A program made the position numbers and the translations under genes. Positions 18,201-26,163 of a stretch of 64,000 bases of DNA are shown piece by piece (the first letter of the stretch is position 1; every line of letters starts with the position of its first letter). The stretch is from CBFFRJ01 sp963530515 (GTDB lineage Bacteria; Pseudomonadota; Gammaproteobacteria; Enterobacterales; Enterobacteriaceae), in the NCBI GenBank assembly GCA_963530515.1, contig CAUSEC010000003.1:1-64000 (forward strand), read 5' to 3'. The notes beneath the pieces are model-generated. The model was not told the origin of the DNA, searched no databases, and was given only the letters and a program-made list of their open reading frames with translations.

Positions 18201-19112
18201 GCGGATTTCACGTTCACCGCTCATGAAAATCAGGATGTCACCCGGCGCTTCACGCCCCAGCTCATCAACCGCATCAAAAATGGCCTGCAACTGGTCGCGT
18301 TCGGTGTCATCGGCATCTTCGACAATCGGGCGATAGCGAACATCAACGGGATAGGTGCGACCAGACACTTCAATAATCGGCGCATTGTTAAAGTGGCGCG
18401 AGAAACGCTCAGGGTCGATGGTCGCCGAGGTAATAATGATTTTCAGATCCGGGCGACGCGGCAACAGCTCTTTCAGGTAGCCGAGCAGAAAGTCGATGTT
18501 CAGACTACGTTCATGCGCTTCATCGATGATGATGGTGTCGTACTGCATCAGCAGGCGGTCCTGCTGAATTTCGGCCAGCAGGATCCCGTCGGTCATCAGT
18601 TTGACCATGGTGTTATCGCTGACGTGATCGCTGAAACGGACTTTATACCCGATGCAACCGCCCGGCTCCGTTTGCAGCTCTTCGGCAATACGGTTAGCGA
18701 CGGTGCGCGCGGCCAGACGACGCGGCTGGGTGTGACCAATCAGCCCTTTTACCCCACGCCCCAGTTCCATACAGATCTTGGGTAACTGGGTGGTTTTACC
18801 GGAGCCGGTCTCGCCCGCCACGATCACCACCTGGTGGTCACGAATGGCCTGGAGAATGTCCTGCTTTTTCTGGCTGACGGGCAAATTTTCAGGGTAGCTG
18901 ATCGTCGGACGTGAGGCCTCGCGTAGCAGAACTTTCTGTGCCGCTTCGGCGATCTCCCGGCTCATCGTCTGGAAAACGGCCTGTTGTGATTCAGGATTTT
19001 TAACCTTCTTCACGCCCTGCAGACGGCGGGCGAAGCGCTGCCTGTCACGCAGCATCAAGGTATCGAGCTGGCGATGAAGATCGGCGAGGGTCAATTTTTG
19101 TTGTTCTGTCAT
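15210..19112 (-). CDS. hrpA: ATP-dependent DEAH-box RNA helicase HrpA
   Basis: A 1300-residue DEAH/RHA helicase, implicated in E. coli in mRNA processing of fimbrial transcripts and in resolving stalled ribosomes. Walker A GETGSGKT, the DEAH box, SAT and the QRKGRCGR motif VI lie in the N-terminal half, followed by HA2/OB domains and the long HrpA-specific C-terminal region. The ATG at 19112 (MTEQQKL) gives the family N-terminus; the open frame extends 21 codons further without a ribosome site. It is divergent from azoR, as in E. coli. Confidence 0.97.
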   Translation of the reverse strand: MTEQQKLTLADLHRQLDTLMLRDRQRFARRLQGVKKVKNPESQQAVFQTMSREIAEAAQKVLLREASRPTISYPENLPVSQKKQDILQAIRDHQVVIVAGETGSGKTTQLPKICMELGRGVKGLIGHTQPRRLAARTVANRIAEELQTEPGGCIGYKVRFSDHVSDNTMVKLMTDGILLAEIQQDRLLMQYDTIIIDEAHERSLNIDFLLGYLKELLPRRPDLKIIITSATIDPERFSRHFNNAPIIEVSGRTYPVDVRYRPIVEDADDTERDQLQAIFDAVDELGREAPGDILIFMSGEREIRDTADALNKLNLRHTEVLPLYARLSNSEQNRVFQSHSGRRIVLATNVAETSLTVPGIKYVIDPGTARISRYSYRTKVQRLPIEPVSQASANQRKGRCGRVSEGICIRLYSEDDFLSRPEFTDPEILRTNLASVILQMTALDLGDISAFPFVEAPDKRNIQDGVRLLEELGAITTNEQATAYKLTTQGRQLSQLPVDPRLARMVLEAQKHGCVREAMIITSALSIQDPRERPMDKQQASDEKHRRFHDKESDFLAFVNLWNYLGEQQKALSSNAFRRQCKVDFLNYLRVREWQDIYTQLRQVVKELGIPVNSEPAQYREIHVSLLTGLLSHIGMKDTDKQEFTGARNARFSIFPGSGLFKKPPKWAIVAELVETSRLWGRIAARIDPEWVEPVAQHLIKRSYSEPHWERSQGAVMATEKVTVYGLPIVAARSVNYSQIDPALCRELFIRHALVEGDWQTRHAFFRDNLKLRAEVEELEHKSRRRDILVDDETLFEFYDQRISHDVISARHFDNWWKTVSRETPDLLNFEKSMLIKEGAEKISKLDYPNFWHQGNLKLRLSYQFEPGTDADGVTVHIPLPLLNQVEEAGFEWQIPGLRRELVIALIKSLPKPVRRNFVPAPNYAEAFLGRATPLELPLLDSLERELRRMTGNTIDRDDWHWDQVPDHLKISFRVVDDKNKKLQEGRDLTALKDALKGKVQETLSAVADDGIEQSGLHIWSFGSLPESYEQKRGNYKMKAWPALVDERDSVAIKLFDNPLEQQQAMWRGLRRLLLLNIPSPIKYLHEKLPNKAKLGLYFNPYGKVLDLIDDCISCGVDKLIDEAGGPVWTEEGFAALHEKVRAELNETVVVIAKQVEQILTAVFNINKRLKGRVDMTMALGLSDVKAQMTGLVYRGFVTGNGFRRLGDTLRYLQAIEKRLEKLAVDPHRDRAQMLKVEQVQQAWQQWLNKLPPARREDEDVQAIRWMIEELRVSFFAQQLGTPFPVSDKRVLQAMEQIVA

Positions 19113-19312
19113 AATCTTATCGGGCAGAGCACTGCCGGAAAACTTCTCTTTATCGGAATGGGCGTAGAATACCACAACGCGTTATTTCATTTCTTGTTCA
19201 AGAAATTCGAACATAGGATTCGATATATTGCGCTATTCACGCAGCAGTTTTGTGAATAGAGTGTCACCTAACAACGGGGCTACACCCCATCTCAAATAAC
19301 AAGGATACACCC

Positions 19313-19918
19313 ATGAGCAAAGTATTAGTTCTTAAATCCAGTATTCTGGCAGGGTACTCGCAGTCTGGTCAGTTGGCTGACTATTTTGTTGATCAGTGGA
19401 AAGCAAAACACGCCGCTGATGAAATCACCGTTCGCGACCTGGCGGCTAACCCAATCCCGGTACTGGATGGCGAACTGGTCGGCGCGCTGCGTCCTTCTGA
19501 TGCTCCGTTGACTCCGCGTCAGCAGGAAGCACTGGCTCTCTCCGACGAACTGATCGCCGAACTGAATGCCCATGACGTTATCGTCATCAACGCCCCGATG
19601 TACAACTTCAACATCCCGACCCAGTTGAAAAACTATTTTGACCTGGTGGCTCGCGCTGGTGTGACCTTCCGTTACACCGAGAAAGGACCAGAAGGTCTGG
19701 TGACTGGCAAACGTGTGGTTATCGTATCCAGCCGTGGTGGTATCCACAAAGACACCCCGACTGACCTGGTTGCACCGTACCTGAAACTCTTCCTGGGCTT
19801 CATCGGCATTACCGATGTGAACTTCGTGTTCGCAGAAGGCATTGCGTATGGCCCGGAAGTGGCTACTCAGGCACAGACCGACGCAAAAGCCGCTATCGAC
19901 AGCCTGGTGGCTGCGTAA
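19313..19918 (+). CDS. azoR: FMN-dependent NADH:quinone/azo oxidoreductase AzoR
   Basis: A 201-residue flavodoxin-fold enzyme using FMN and NADH for two-electron reduction of quinones and azo dyes, protecting against thiol-specific stress. The phosphate loop SSILAGYSQSG lies at residues 9-19, the flavin-contact segment PMYNFNIP near 95-102, and SSRGG near 139-143. Length and sequence match E. coli AzoR almost throughout. AAGGA precedes the ATG. Confidence 0.97.
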   Translation: MSKVLVLKSSILAGYSQSGQLADYFVDQWKAKHAADEITVRDLAANPIPVLDGELVGALRPSDAPLTPRQQEALALSDELIAELNAHDVIVINAPMYNFNIPTQLKNYFDLVARAGVTFRYTEKGPEGLVTGKRVVIVSSRGGIHKDTPTDLVAPYLKLFLGFIGITDVNFVFAEGIAYGPEVATQAQTDAKAAIDSLVAA

Positions 19919-19926
19919 GTTCGGTT

Positions 19927-19962
19927 ACCCTTCCGCTTCGGTGGGAGGGTTATTCGCTTTTA
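19927..19962 (+). terminator. Terminator after azoR with UUCG loop
   Basis: ACCCTTCCGC and GTGGGAGGGT (with G-T wobbles) close a TTCG tetraloop, followed by a T-rich run. It begins 8 bp past the azoR stop, and the convergent GFA gene ends inside it. Confidence 0.8.
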
Positions 19963-20393
19963 TCTCCCTTCACTTCTTCGTAGCGCAAATACCCCACCAC
20001 GCCGTGGCTTGTCCCATCTTTGGGATGGTTGACGCCGTCCATCACCGCAACGCTTGCAAAATCAAACGGTGACACATTTTCAATGCAGGCCACGTTGACG
20101 CCATATTGTTCGGTGTTCGAGCGCCGCTGATGGAAAGTATAAATCCCGCAGACTGAACAGAAGAAATGCACGGCGGCACCGGAGTTAAACCGGTACTCGG
20201 TCAGCTTATCCTGCCCCTGCGTCACGGTAATGCCGGACAACGGCGCAGAGACCGCCACCGCCCCACGCATGCGGCAAAACGAGCAGTTACAGCGACGGAC
20301 AGTATTGAAGCCATCGCTCAGTTGAACGGTAAAGGCCACCGCCCCACAGTGGCAGCGGGCATGGAGTTTTTCGGGCGTAAGCGTTGATGTCAT
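19950..20393 (-). CDS. GFA-family (glutathione-dependent formaldehyde-activating-like) zinc protein
   Basis: A 147-residue protein of the GFA/CENP-V domain family. Zinc-binding cysteine pairs are clear: CHCGAV near residue 14, CNCSFC near 36 and CSVCG further on. The ATG at 20393 (MTSTLTPE) is preceded by AGGAT; the frame is open 16 codons further but without a ribosome site. The namesake activity (S-hydroxymethylglutathione formation) is disputed for most members, so no reaction is claimed. It occupies the place where E. coli has ydbL downstream of ynbE and shares the direction of ydbH-ynbE, 51 bp downstream. Confidence 0.85.
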   Translation of the reverse strand: MTSTLTPEKLHARCHCGAVAFTVQLSDGFNTVRRCNCSFCRMRGAVAVSAPLSGITVTQGQDKLTEYRFNSGAAVHFFCSVCGIYTFHQRRSNTEQYGVNVACIENVSPFDFASVAVMDGVNHPKDGTSHGVVGYLRYEEVKGDKSE

Positions 20394-20444
20394 GGTCTGA
20401 TATCCTGTTAATCGTGCAGTCGCTGCCACCGCTCTCATCACGGC

Positions 20445-20621
20445 TCAGGGATGTTGTTTCTCCAGCAGCGCTTCCACTTCTTTATCGGCTTTAATGTTGA
20501 TGTCGTGTTCAATCTTCACGTTCATGTTGATGGTGATCGGCTCTTTCGGTGCCGCCACTTCAATGCGCGGCGTGCAGGCCGCCAGCGTCATGGTCATCAT
20601 TATCACTGGCAGAAATTTCAT
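20445..20621 (-). CDS. ynbE: YnbE-family outer-membrane lipoprotein
   Basis: A 58-residue lipoprotein with lipobox LAAC (cysteine 16) and the segment PKEPITINMNVKIEHDI, the YnbE core. In E. coli YnbE pairs with YdbH to form an intermembrane bridge for phospholipid transport, YnbE being anchored in the outer membrane and lengthening the YdbH groove by beta-stacking. Its ATG overlaps the ydbH stop (ATGA), so the two are translationally coupled. ydbL, normally the next gene, is missing. Confidence 0.92.
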   Translation of the reverse strand: MKFLPVIMMTMTLAACTPRIEVAAPKEPITINMNVKIEHDINIKADKEVEALLEKQHP

Positions 20622-23260
20622 CGTTTATCCTCACACACGTTTCCATTTGCACAGGGCACCCCGGGCAAGGTGGCGTTTTGCTCAAGCTGCGATTTCAGGT
20701 TGTCGCCAAACCGCAGGCTACGCCACAATTCAAAGACATTCTCTTCATGGTTATAGTTCAGGTTCACGGTATTGCTTTTCCCTTCAACGAAGCTGGTGCC
20801 TTTTATCGCAGCCTGCATTTTCAGCACGCCTTTCCTGTCCAGCTCCAGTTTTGTCCAGGAGCGCGAGATTTCCATGTACCGCAGCCAGTTTATCGCCGCG
20901 CCAGCGACCATATTGCCTTTCACTAAGGCATCGGCGGTGTCTTTATCCACACGCAGGGTCATTGGGCCGGGATTGTGCAGCCAGCCGTCTTTGATAATCC
21001 AGTCATTATTATTGTCCAGCCACAGCGGTAACGCGCCATCAAAAGGCCCGGACATCGCAAACTGCTTGGGGTTAATCGCCGAGATCAGTTCGCTTGACGA
21101 GATGCCCTGCAAGCGCAGCAGCGCCGGGTCATGCTGCGGCAGGCGCAGCTGACGCAGGGTCACTTTGCCTCCCAGTACGTCTATGCTGACATCACTGAGC
21201 TGCAGCGGGCTGTCTTCGCTCCAGGGATAGCTGCCCTGCAAGTCGGCCGCAATATTTTTGGCGGTCACCTGATTGACGACTTCGCCAATGCGCAACGACA
21301 CCGGTCGGCGGGTACCGAGTTGCCAGATTCCTTCGTGATAACGGAACGGCAGCACAAAATCGACGCCGGAGATTTGGTTATCCGGCATCCAGACGCTGCC
21401 ACCGCGCAGCACGCCATGCCCGCCCGCTTCAAACCCCTGCCCGGCGGCGGCGGAAAACGCCACCTGGGCGTAAAGCTCGCCATCCAGCAGGTTCATTTTC
21501 AGCTCAGGCGGCACCAGCGGCTGGAACACGGTTAATGACTGACGCGGCCACCAGGCCCGCCCGCGCAGCCGCATGCCGTCCCAGCGCCCGTTCACCCGCA
21601 CCGGGCCAATCTTATCGGCGTGTAAATCGCCTTTGAACTGGAAGACCGTCGGTTCACTTCCCTGCACGCTAAACGTGAGGGTAGACGGCGGCAGCACGCT
21701 GCCTCCGCTGAACGTCGTCTGCCCGGCATCCAGCGTGAGCGCGCCACCGAAGAACGGATGATCGTCATCCCGCAGCCAGCGAATGGGTTCGTTGAGCACC
21801 AGACGCGGCGAACTGACGCGCATGGTGCCGTACTGCAACTGGTCAAAACCGGTAGAAAGTTCGCTAAGTTCGATGGTTTTATCGCGCCATTCTCCCCGTC
21901 CGGCAACGTCCCAGCGGGCGTTCATCGGCGTGAAATTGCCGTCGCCCCAGTAGCGCCATTGCCACAGTCCGTTGTCCGGCAAAAAGTCGTGCGCCCGGCC
22001 ATCAAGGTGGAGGGTAAAATCACCCATGCTGTTTTCATGGGCGCGCAGGATAGCCTGTAAACGCCCGTCAACGCCACGCTGGGTCACTTTGACGCCCGCC
22101 AGCGGCCAGCGGATCTCATCGATATTCAGATCGTCAATGACCCGCCCACGTGAGCGCAACAGCGCACCGGGGGTGAACGCCAGTTGTGGATCGCTCAATC
22201 CGCCCGTGAGCACCGCAGGCAGCACGGCATAGAGCGTCATCTCTCCCTGCTTGGCTTCACCTGTCAGCTGCAGCGGCATGTCGCTGTCTGTCATGCTCAG
22301 ACGCCCAGGCCCGATGGTCAGGACCGCGTTGCCTTTGCCCGCGTCGCCCTGGGTGAGGACGTTCAGTCGCCCGCTGATTTGGGCGCGTTGCAACCCTTTT
22401 TGCCAGTCATCAATACGCAGCCCGACGCGACCGCTTAAAGGAAAACCCTGATAAGGCCAGTTCCAGCGCCCGTCACTGATGGTTAATCTCTCCGGCGTGG
22501 CCTGCCAGGGCAAATCAAGAATCGGCTCCGGGTTATCCCGCGCCATCACGATCAACTGCCCTTCGTTGTCACGCCAGTCTATGTCGGCATCGACCAGCCC
22601 AGGATTACCCGGCAGAGTCAAGGTGGTTTGCGCGTGGCCGTTTACCGGCACGCCTTGCGGCACATTGGGTAAGGTGAATTCGCCGCCTAAGGTCACGGGC
22701 GGTTGGTTCTCCAGCAGGCTCAGTTGCATGTGCTCAAGGGTCAGCACCTGCCCTCGCAGCGTGGCGGCGACGGACACCTTATCGCCGTTGTAATGCAGCG
22801 TCTGGCGTTCTTCAGATAAAGCCAGTGAGATCTTGCCCTGCCACTCCTGCCAGGGGGTGAGAGTCAGACGGTCGATATTAACCCAGGTTTTGGGCAGCAT
22901 AGCCTGCCATTCGGCCAGGGTTTTGGGGGCGGCGGGTGACGATTCTGTTGCGGGGAGCTTGTTCAGACAGGCGGTGTTGATGTCCAGGGAACCGATATCC
23001 AGCTTCCAGCGGCTGGGATGGGTTAGCTGCGCGCCCTTGATGAGCGCCAGCGGACAATCATCAATCAGATAGCGCATATCGGGAATTCGCAAAGCATGCC
23101 GGGTAAAGCGCGGACTTTCTTCCATGGCGATGCGGGTCCCTACCGGCAACCAGATCCCCACAAGCGTTGGCACCCAGTACGCGAGCGTCATGAGCAGCGT
23201 CAACGGCAGCAGTATAAAAAGCAGTATCAGCGCGAGTGCGGCTTTATATTTACCCTTCAT
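20618..23260 (-). CDS. ydbH: AsmA-like intermembrane lipid-transport protein YdbH
   Basis: An 880-residue AsmA/DUF748-type protein. One N-terminal membrane helix (about residues 7-32) anchors it in the inner membrane; the rest is a long periplasmic beta-rich structure expected to form a hydrophobic groove. With TamB and YhdP homologues it carries phospholipids to the outer membrane in E. coli. No other domain was recognised, and the length fits the E. coli protein. It is divergent from ldhA with about 208 bp between. Confidence 0.93.
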   Translation of the reverse strand: MKGKYKAALALILLFILLPLTLLMTLAYWVPTLVGIWLPVGTRIAMEESPRFTRHALRIPDMRYLIDDCPLALIKGAQLTHPSRWKLDIGSLDINTACLNKLPATESSPAAPKTLAEWQAMLPKTWVNIDRLTLTPWQEWQGKISLALSEERQTLHYNGDKVSVAATLRGQVLTLEHMQLSLLENQPPVTLGGEFTLPNVPQGVPVNGHAQTTLTLPGNPGLVDADIDWRDNEGQLIVMARDNPEPILDLPWQATPERLTISDGRWNWPYQGFPLSGRVGLRIDDWQKGLQRAQISGRLNVLTQGDAGKGNAVLTIGPGRLSMTDSDMPLQLTGEAKQGEMTLYAVLPAVLTGGLSDPQLAFTPGALLRSRGRVIDDLNIDEIRWPLAGVKVTQRGVDGRLQAILRAHENSMGDFTLHLDGRAHDFLPDNGLWQWRYWGDGNFTPMNARWDVAGRGEWRDKTIELSELSTGFDQLQYGTMRVSSPRLVLNEPIRWLRDDDHPFFGGALTLDAGQTTFSGGSVLPPSTLTFSVQGSEPTVFQFKGDLHADKIGPVRVNGRWDGMRLRGRAWWPRQSLTVFQPLVPPELKMNLLDGELYAQVAFSAAAGQGFEAGGHGVLRGGSVWMPDNQISGVDFVLPFRYHEGIWQLGTRRPVSLRIGEVVNQVTAKNIAADLQGSYPWSEDSPLQLSDVSIDVLGGKVTLRQLRLPQHDPALLRLQGISSSELISAINPKQFAMSGPFDGALPLWLDNNNDWIIKDGWLHNPGPMTLRVDKDTADALVKGNMVAGAAINWLRYMEISRSWTKLELDRKGVLKMQAAIKGTSFVEGKSNTVNLNYNHEENVFELWRSLRFGDNLKSQLEQNATLPGVPCANGNVCEDKR

Positions 23261-23468
23261 GGGCAGTTAATATCCTGATTTTGCATATGATTAAGCCGAT
23301 TCTGGCCGGTATTGTTGCATGTTTAGCCTGGCAAAAAAAGTTGCTGCCCGCTTTAAGCGTAGATGTTTTAGAATGAAGTATATGTCTCTGTTTATAAAAT
23401 ATTTTTTATAATTTACATGATTATTTGAATTATGTTAATGTGGATACAAACCTGATGGAGAAAGTCTT

Positions 23469-24458
23469 ATGAAACTCGCGGTATACAGCACAAAGCAATA
23501 CGATAAAAAGTATTTGCAGCACGTGAACGAGAAATTTGGCTTTGAACTCGAATTTTTCGACTTTCTGCTCACTGAAAAAACAGCGAAAACGGCCAACGGC
23601 TGCGAAGGCGTTTGTATTTTTGTGAATGACGATGGCAGTCGCCCGGTGCTCGAAGAGCTGAAAAAGCATGGCGTTAAATTTATCGCCCTGCGCTGTGCCG
23701 GTTTTAACAACGTCGATCTGGACGCGGCAAAAGAGCTGGGTTTACAGGTGGTACGCGTACCCGCCTACTCCCCGGAAGCCGTTGCCGAGCATGCGATTGG
23801 CATGATGATGGCGCTCAACCGCCGCATTCACCGCGCTTACCAGCGCACCCGTGATGCCAACTTCTCCCTTGAGGGTCTTACCGGTTTCACGATGTACGGC
23901 AAAACCGCCGGGGTGATCGGTACCGGGAAAATTGGCGTTGCTGCCCTGCGTATCCTGAAAGGTTTCGGTATGCGCCTGCTGGCGTTTGATCCCTACCCGA
24001 GTGCCGCCGCGCTGGATTTGGGCGTGGAGTATGTCGACCTGACCACTCTGTTCTCCGAGTCGGATGTTATCTCCCTGCACTGTCCGCTGACGCCGGAAAA
24101 CTACCACCTGCTGAACCAGACGGCGTTTGATCAGATGAAAGACGGCGTGATGATCATCAACACCAGCCGGGGCGGTCTCGTTGACTCTCAGGCGGCCATT
24201 GAAGCGCTGAAAAACCAGAAAATCGGTGCGCTGGGCATGGACGTGTATGAGAACGAGCGTGACCTGTTCTTTGAAGATAAATCCAACGATGTGATTCAGG
24301 ACGACATCTTCCGCCGCCTGTCAGCTTGTCACAACGTGCTGTTTACCGGTCATCAGGCCTTCCTTACCGCAGAAGCGTTGATCAGCATTTCCGAGACCAC
24401 GCTGGGCAACCTGAGCCAGCTGGAGCGCGGGGAAGCCTGCCCTAACGCCCTGTTTTAA
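23469..24458 (+). CDS. ldhA: Fermentative D-lactate dehydrogenase LdhA
   Basis: NADH-dependent reduction of pyruvate to D-lactate, cytosolic, active in mixed-acid fermentation and induced by low oxygen and acid. The 329-residue D-2-hydroxyacid dehydrogenase has the NAD motif GTGKIG (about residues 152-157), the catalytic arginine in NTSRGGLVD, a glutamate in MDVYENE and the histidine in TGHQAF. The upstream 130 bp is very AT-rich. TGGAGA precedes the ATG. It is followed by a terminator and hslJ, as in E. coli. Confidence 0.97.
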   Translation: MKLAVYSTKQYDKKYLQHVNEKFGFELEFFDFLLTEKTAKTANGCEGVCIFVNDDGSRPVLEELKKHGVKFIALRCAGFNNVDLDAAKELGLQVVRVPAYSPEAVAEHAIGMMMALNRRIHRAYQRTRDANFSLEGLTGFTMYGKTAGVIGTGKIGVAALRILKGFGMRLLAFDPYPSAAALDLGVEYVDLTTLFSESDVISLHCPLTPENYHLLNQTAFDQMKDGVMIINTSRGGLVDSQAAIEALKNQKIGALGMDVYENERDLFFEDKSNDVIQDDIFRRLSACHNVLFTGHQAFLTAEALISISETTLGNLSQLERGEACPNALF

Positions 24459-24466
24459 TCTGTCAG

Positions 24467-24492
24467 CTCCCCTCTCCTGAGGGGAGTTGTTT
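24467..24492 (+). terminator. Terminator after ldhA
   Basis: CTCCCCT and AGGGGAG form a 7-bp stem around a six-base loop, followed by TTGTTT, 8 bp after the ldhA stop. Confidence 0.85.
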
Positions 24493-24568
24493 CAGAAAAT
24501 CCCCGATGACAACCTCGCTTCGCCTGTTAAAATCCCGCCGTTACGTTAGAAAAGTCTTAGAGGACGAG

Positions 24569-24997
24569 ATGAAAAAAATCATTACCCTGGTGGCCTTAAG
24601 CGTTTTGCTGACCGGCTGTGTGCGTAGCGGCGCCAATAATGTGTCAGTGAAAGCTGAGCAACTGGCCCAACACCGTTTTGTGCTGGAAACCGCAAATGGG
24701 CAGGCGGTTGCCCCAGGTGAACACCCGGCGGAAATCCGCTTTGATAAAGAGATGAACGTCTCTGGCAGCATGTGCAACCGTTTTACCGGTCAGGGCAAAG
24801 TGGCAGAAGGGAAGCTGACCGTGAAGAACATGGCGATGACGCGCATGATGTGCGTGGATGCGCAGCGTAATACCCTGGATAACACCATTGGAGCCATGCT
24901 GAGCGCAGGCGCACAGGTTGATCTCACAGACAGTCAGCTAACGCTGACGACGGCAGATCAGACCTTGATTTATAAACTGGCGGACGAGGCTCAGTAA
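24569..24997 (+). CDS. hslJ: Heat-shock lipoprotein HslJ (META domain)
   Basis: A 142-residue lipoprotein: signal peptide with lipobox LLTGC and a META domain containing SGSMCNRFTG and MTRMMCVD, the paired-cysteine segments typical of HslJ. E. coli HslJ is induced by heat and affects novobiocin resistance; its biochemical role is not known. The ATG at 24569 follows GAGGA; the upstream in-frame start at 24506 overlaps the terminator region. Its stop overlaps the convergent ydbJ stop by seven bases. Confidence 0.93.
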   Translation: MKKIITLVALSVLLTGCVRSGANNVSVKAEQLAQHRFVLETANGQAVAPGEHPAEIRFDKEMNVSGSMCNRFTGQGKVAEGKLTVKNMAMTRMMCVDAQRNTLDNTIGAMLSAGAQVDLTDSQLTLTTADQTLIYKLADEAQ

Positions 24998-25257
24998 CTT
25001 CCACAGGTTCCGGCGGCAAGCGACTGTTCGCTGCAACGTTTGCCGTTGGGAAGTGCGCACATGCCCACGGCAGTGCCATCCAGCTGGCGAGCAACCGATA
25101 ACGCGCCACCGATCATCGCACAGTTGGCTTCTCCGCCACTGGACATCGCCGCTCTTAACCCTGGCGCCACGTGTGCAGCGGTTGCCTGTTGAACCGGCTC
25201 ATTGCTGCACGCAGAAAGTAATAACGCGGCACATCCCACCCAAAACGCTGAACGCAT
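24991..25257 (-). CDS. ydbJ: DUF333 lipoprotein YdbJ
   Basis: An 88-residue small lipoprotein with signal peptide and lipobox LLSAC, followed by a DUF333 domain (ANCAMIGGALSVARQL, MCALPNGKRCSEQSL). The near-identity to E. coli YdbJ, as I recall it, extends over the whole length. Function unknown. Position between hslJ and ydbK is conserved; the 3' ends of hslJ and ydbJ overlap. Confidence 0.92.
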   Translation of the reverse strand: MRSAFWVGCAALLLSACSNEPVQQATAAHVAPGLRAAMSSGGEANCAMIGGALSVARQLDGTAVGMCALPNGKRCSEQSLAAGTCGSY

Positions 25258-25449
25258 TTCTCATCCCCCATGAATTTTGCAAAACCTAAGCATCATAGGC
25301 AGCGCAGCCCGGTACGTCGAGAGCACAAATGCACCTTTATGCGCTTTCGCAACATTTTGAAGCGATTTTTTGCGCAATGGCCACGCGTTGTAGATGTAAG
25401 ACGAATACGTTGGCCTAAAACCTCCACGCGGGAAATGAGACAGGGGCAA

Positions 25450-25474
25450 TAAAAAAGCTGCCCTTTGGCAGCCC
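25450..25474 (-). terminator. Terminator of the coiled-coil gene
   Basis: On the minus strand GCTGCC, AAAG, GGCAGC is followed by TTTTTT. It lies just past the stop codon of the small coiled-coil gene. Confidence 0.88.
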
Positions 25475-25484
25475 TGGTGAATAG

Positions 25485-25703
25485 TTACGCCCGCTTCTTT
25501 TCTGCAATACCCTGCGTCAGCTCTTCGATAATGGCTTTGTCCTCCGTTAGCGCGTTTTCCTGTTCTATAACCACGTTAACCAACTCTTCGATGGCGGCAG
25601 CGGCAGTCAGTACCAGCTTCTTTTCGACGACGCACTCCTCACGCTCATCCTCAACCACTTTCTTCAGATGCTCGGCGTACGCCTGAAATGTTTTTAATGG
25701 CAT
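25485..25703 (-). CDS. Small coiled-coil protein of unknown function
   Basis: A 72-residue acidic, soluble, almost wholly helical protein (MPLKTFQAYAEHLKK...). Heptad-like spacing of L, V and I with many E and K residues suggests a coiled coil; an alanine run (LTAAAAIEELV) sits in the middle. The chosen ATG at 25703 has AAGGA close upstream; an in-frame ATG 12 bases earlier is the alternative. The open frame runs on to 25922 but the extra part looks non-coding. A strong terminator follows. I do not recognise a family and know no E. coli K-12 counterpart here. Confidence 0.65.
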   Translation of the reverse strand: MPLKTFQAYAEHLKKVVEDEREECVVEKKLVLTAAAAIEELVNVVIEQENALTEDKAIIEELTQGIAEKKRA

Positions 25704-25715
25704 CGTCCTTTCCAT

Positions 25716-26163
25716 TATTGCTCTCGGACTCCCACTATAAACAATCGACACGGCGCGTGAACCGCAGTGGACGGCTTTTAGGAGCGCTATCAGACCGGTT
25801 TTCAGACAATTACCTAAGGCCTTCAGCGAGGTGAGATTGCCTGGCCGCAAATCGACAGCCGCTCTCATGCAAGTGCTACGTAAGGGAAAATGCCGCAGGG
25901 CGTTTTGCTGTATTTTCCTCAAAATAACGTTCCAGGGTCAGAACAGTGCACACAATGCATTGACCAGACAGATAAATGACAGCAATCACCATGAGATCAA
26001 AAACCACTGAGCACGGGCTGTCTATACTGGAAGAAGTCTTTGTCACGGCCTATTTTCGCCTTTCGGGTCGAAAACAAAAAAACAGGAAAGCCCCTTGAGG
26101 GACAGCCAGGCCGGGCACGAAAAAAACCATACGAATCTTATCGTTGAGCAATGAGAGCACATT
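25716..26163. other. Gene-free region upstream of ydbK
   Basis: About 450 bp with no supported gene. It should contain the divergent promoters of the coiled-coil gene and ydbK. A TATACT hexamer at 26023-26028 is a possible -10 for ydbK but lacks a good -35. AGAG close to 26150-26156 is the probable ydbK ribosome site. Confidence 0.4.

Noticed and set aside
17214..18785. A 523-codon open frame on the plus strand inside hrpA
   Set aside because: It lies wholly antisense to the conserved helicase gene and its translation resembles no family; a shadow frame caused by GC-rich codon bias.
26000..26030. TATACT as the ydbK promoter
   Set aside because: No acceptable -35 at 16-18 bp and no extended -10; kept only as a remark.
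26085..26115. Small hairpin CCCC-TTGA-GGG with an A run, read as a minus-strand terminator
   Set aside because: Stem of only three to four pairs and an interrupted U-tract.
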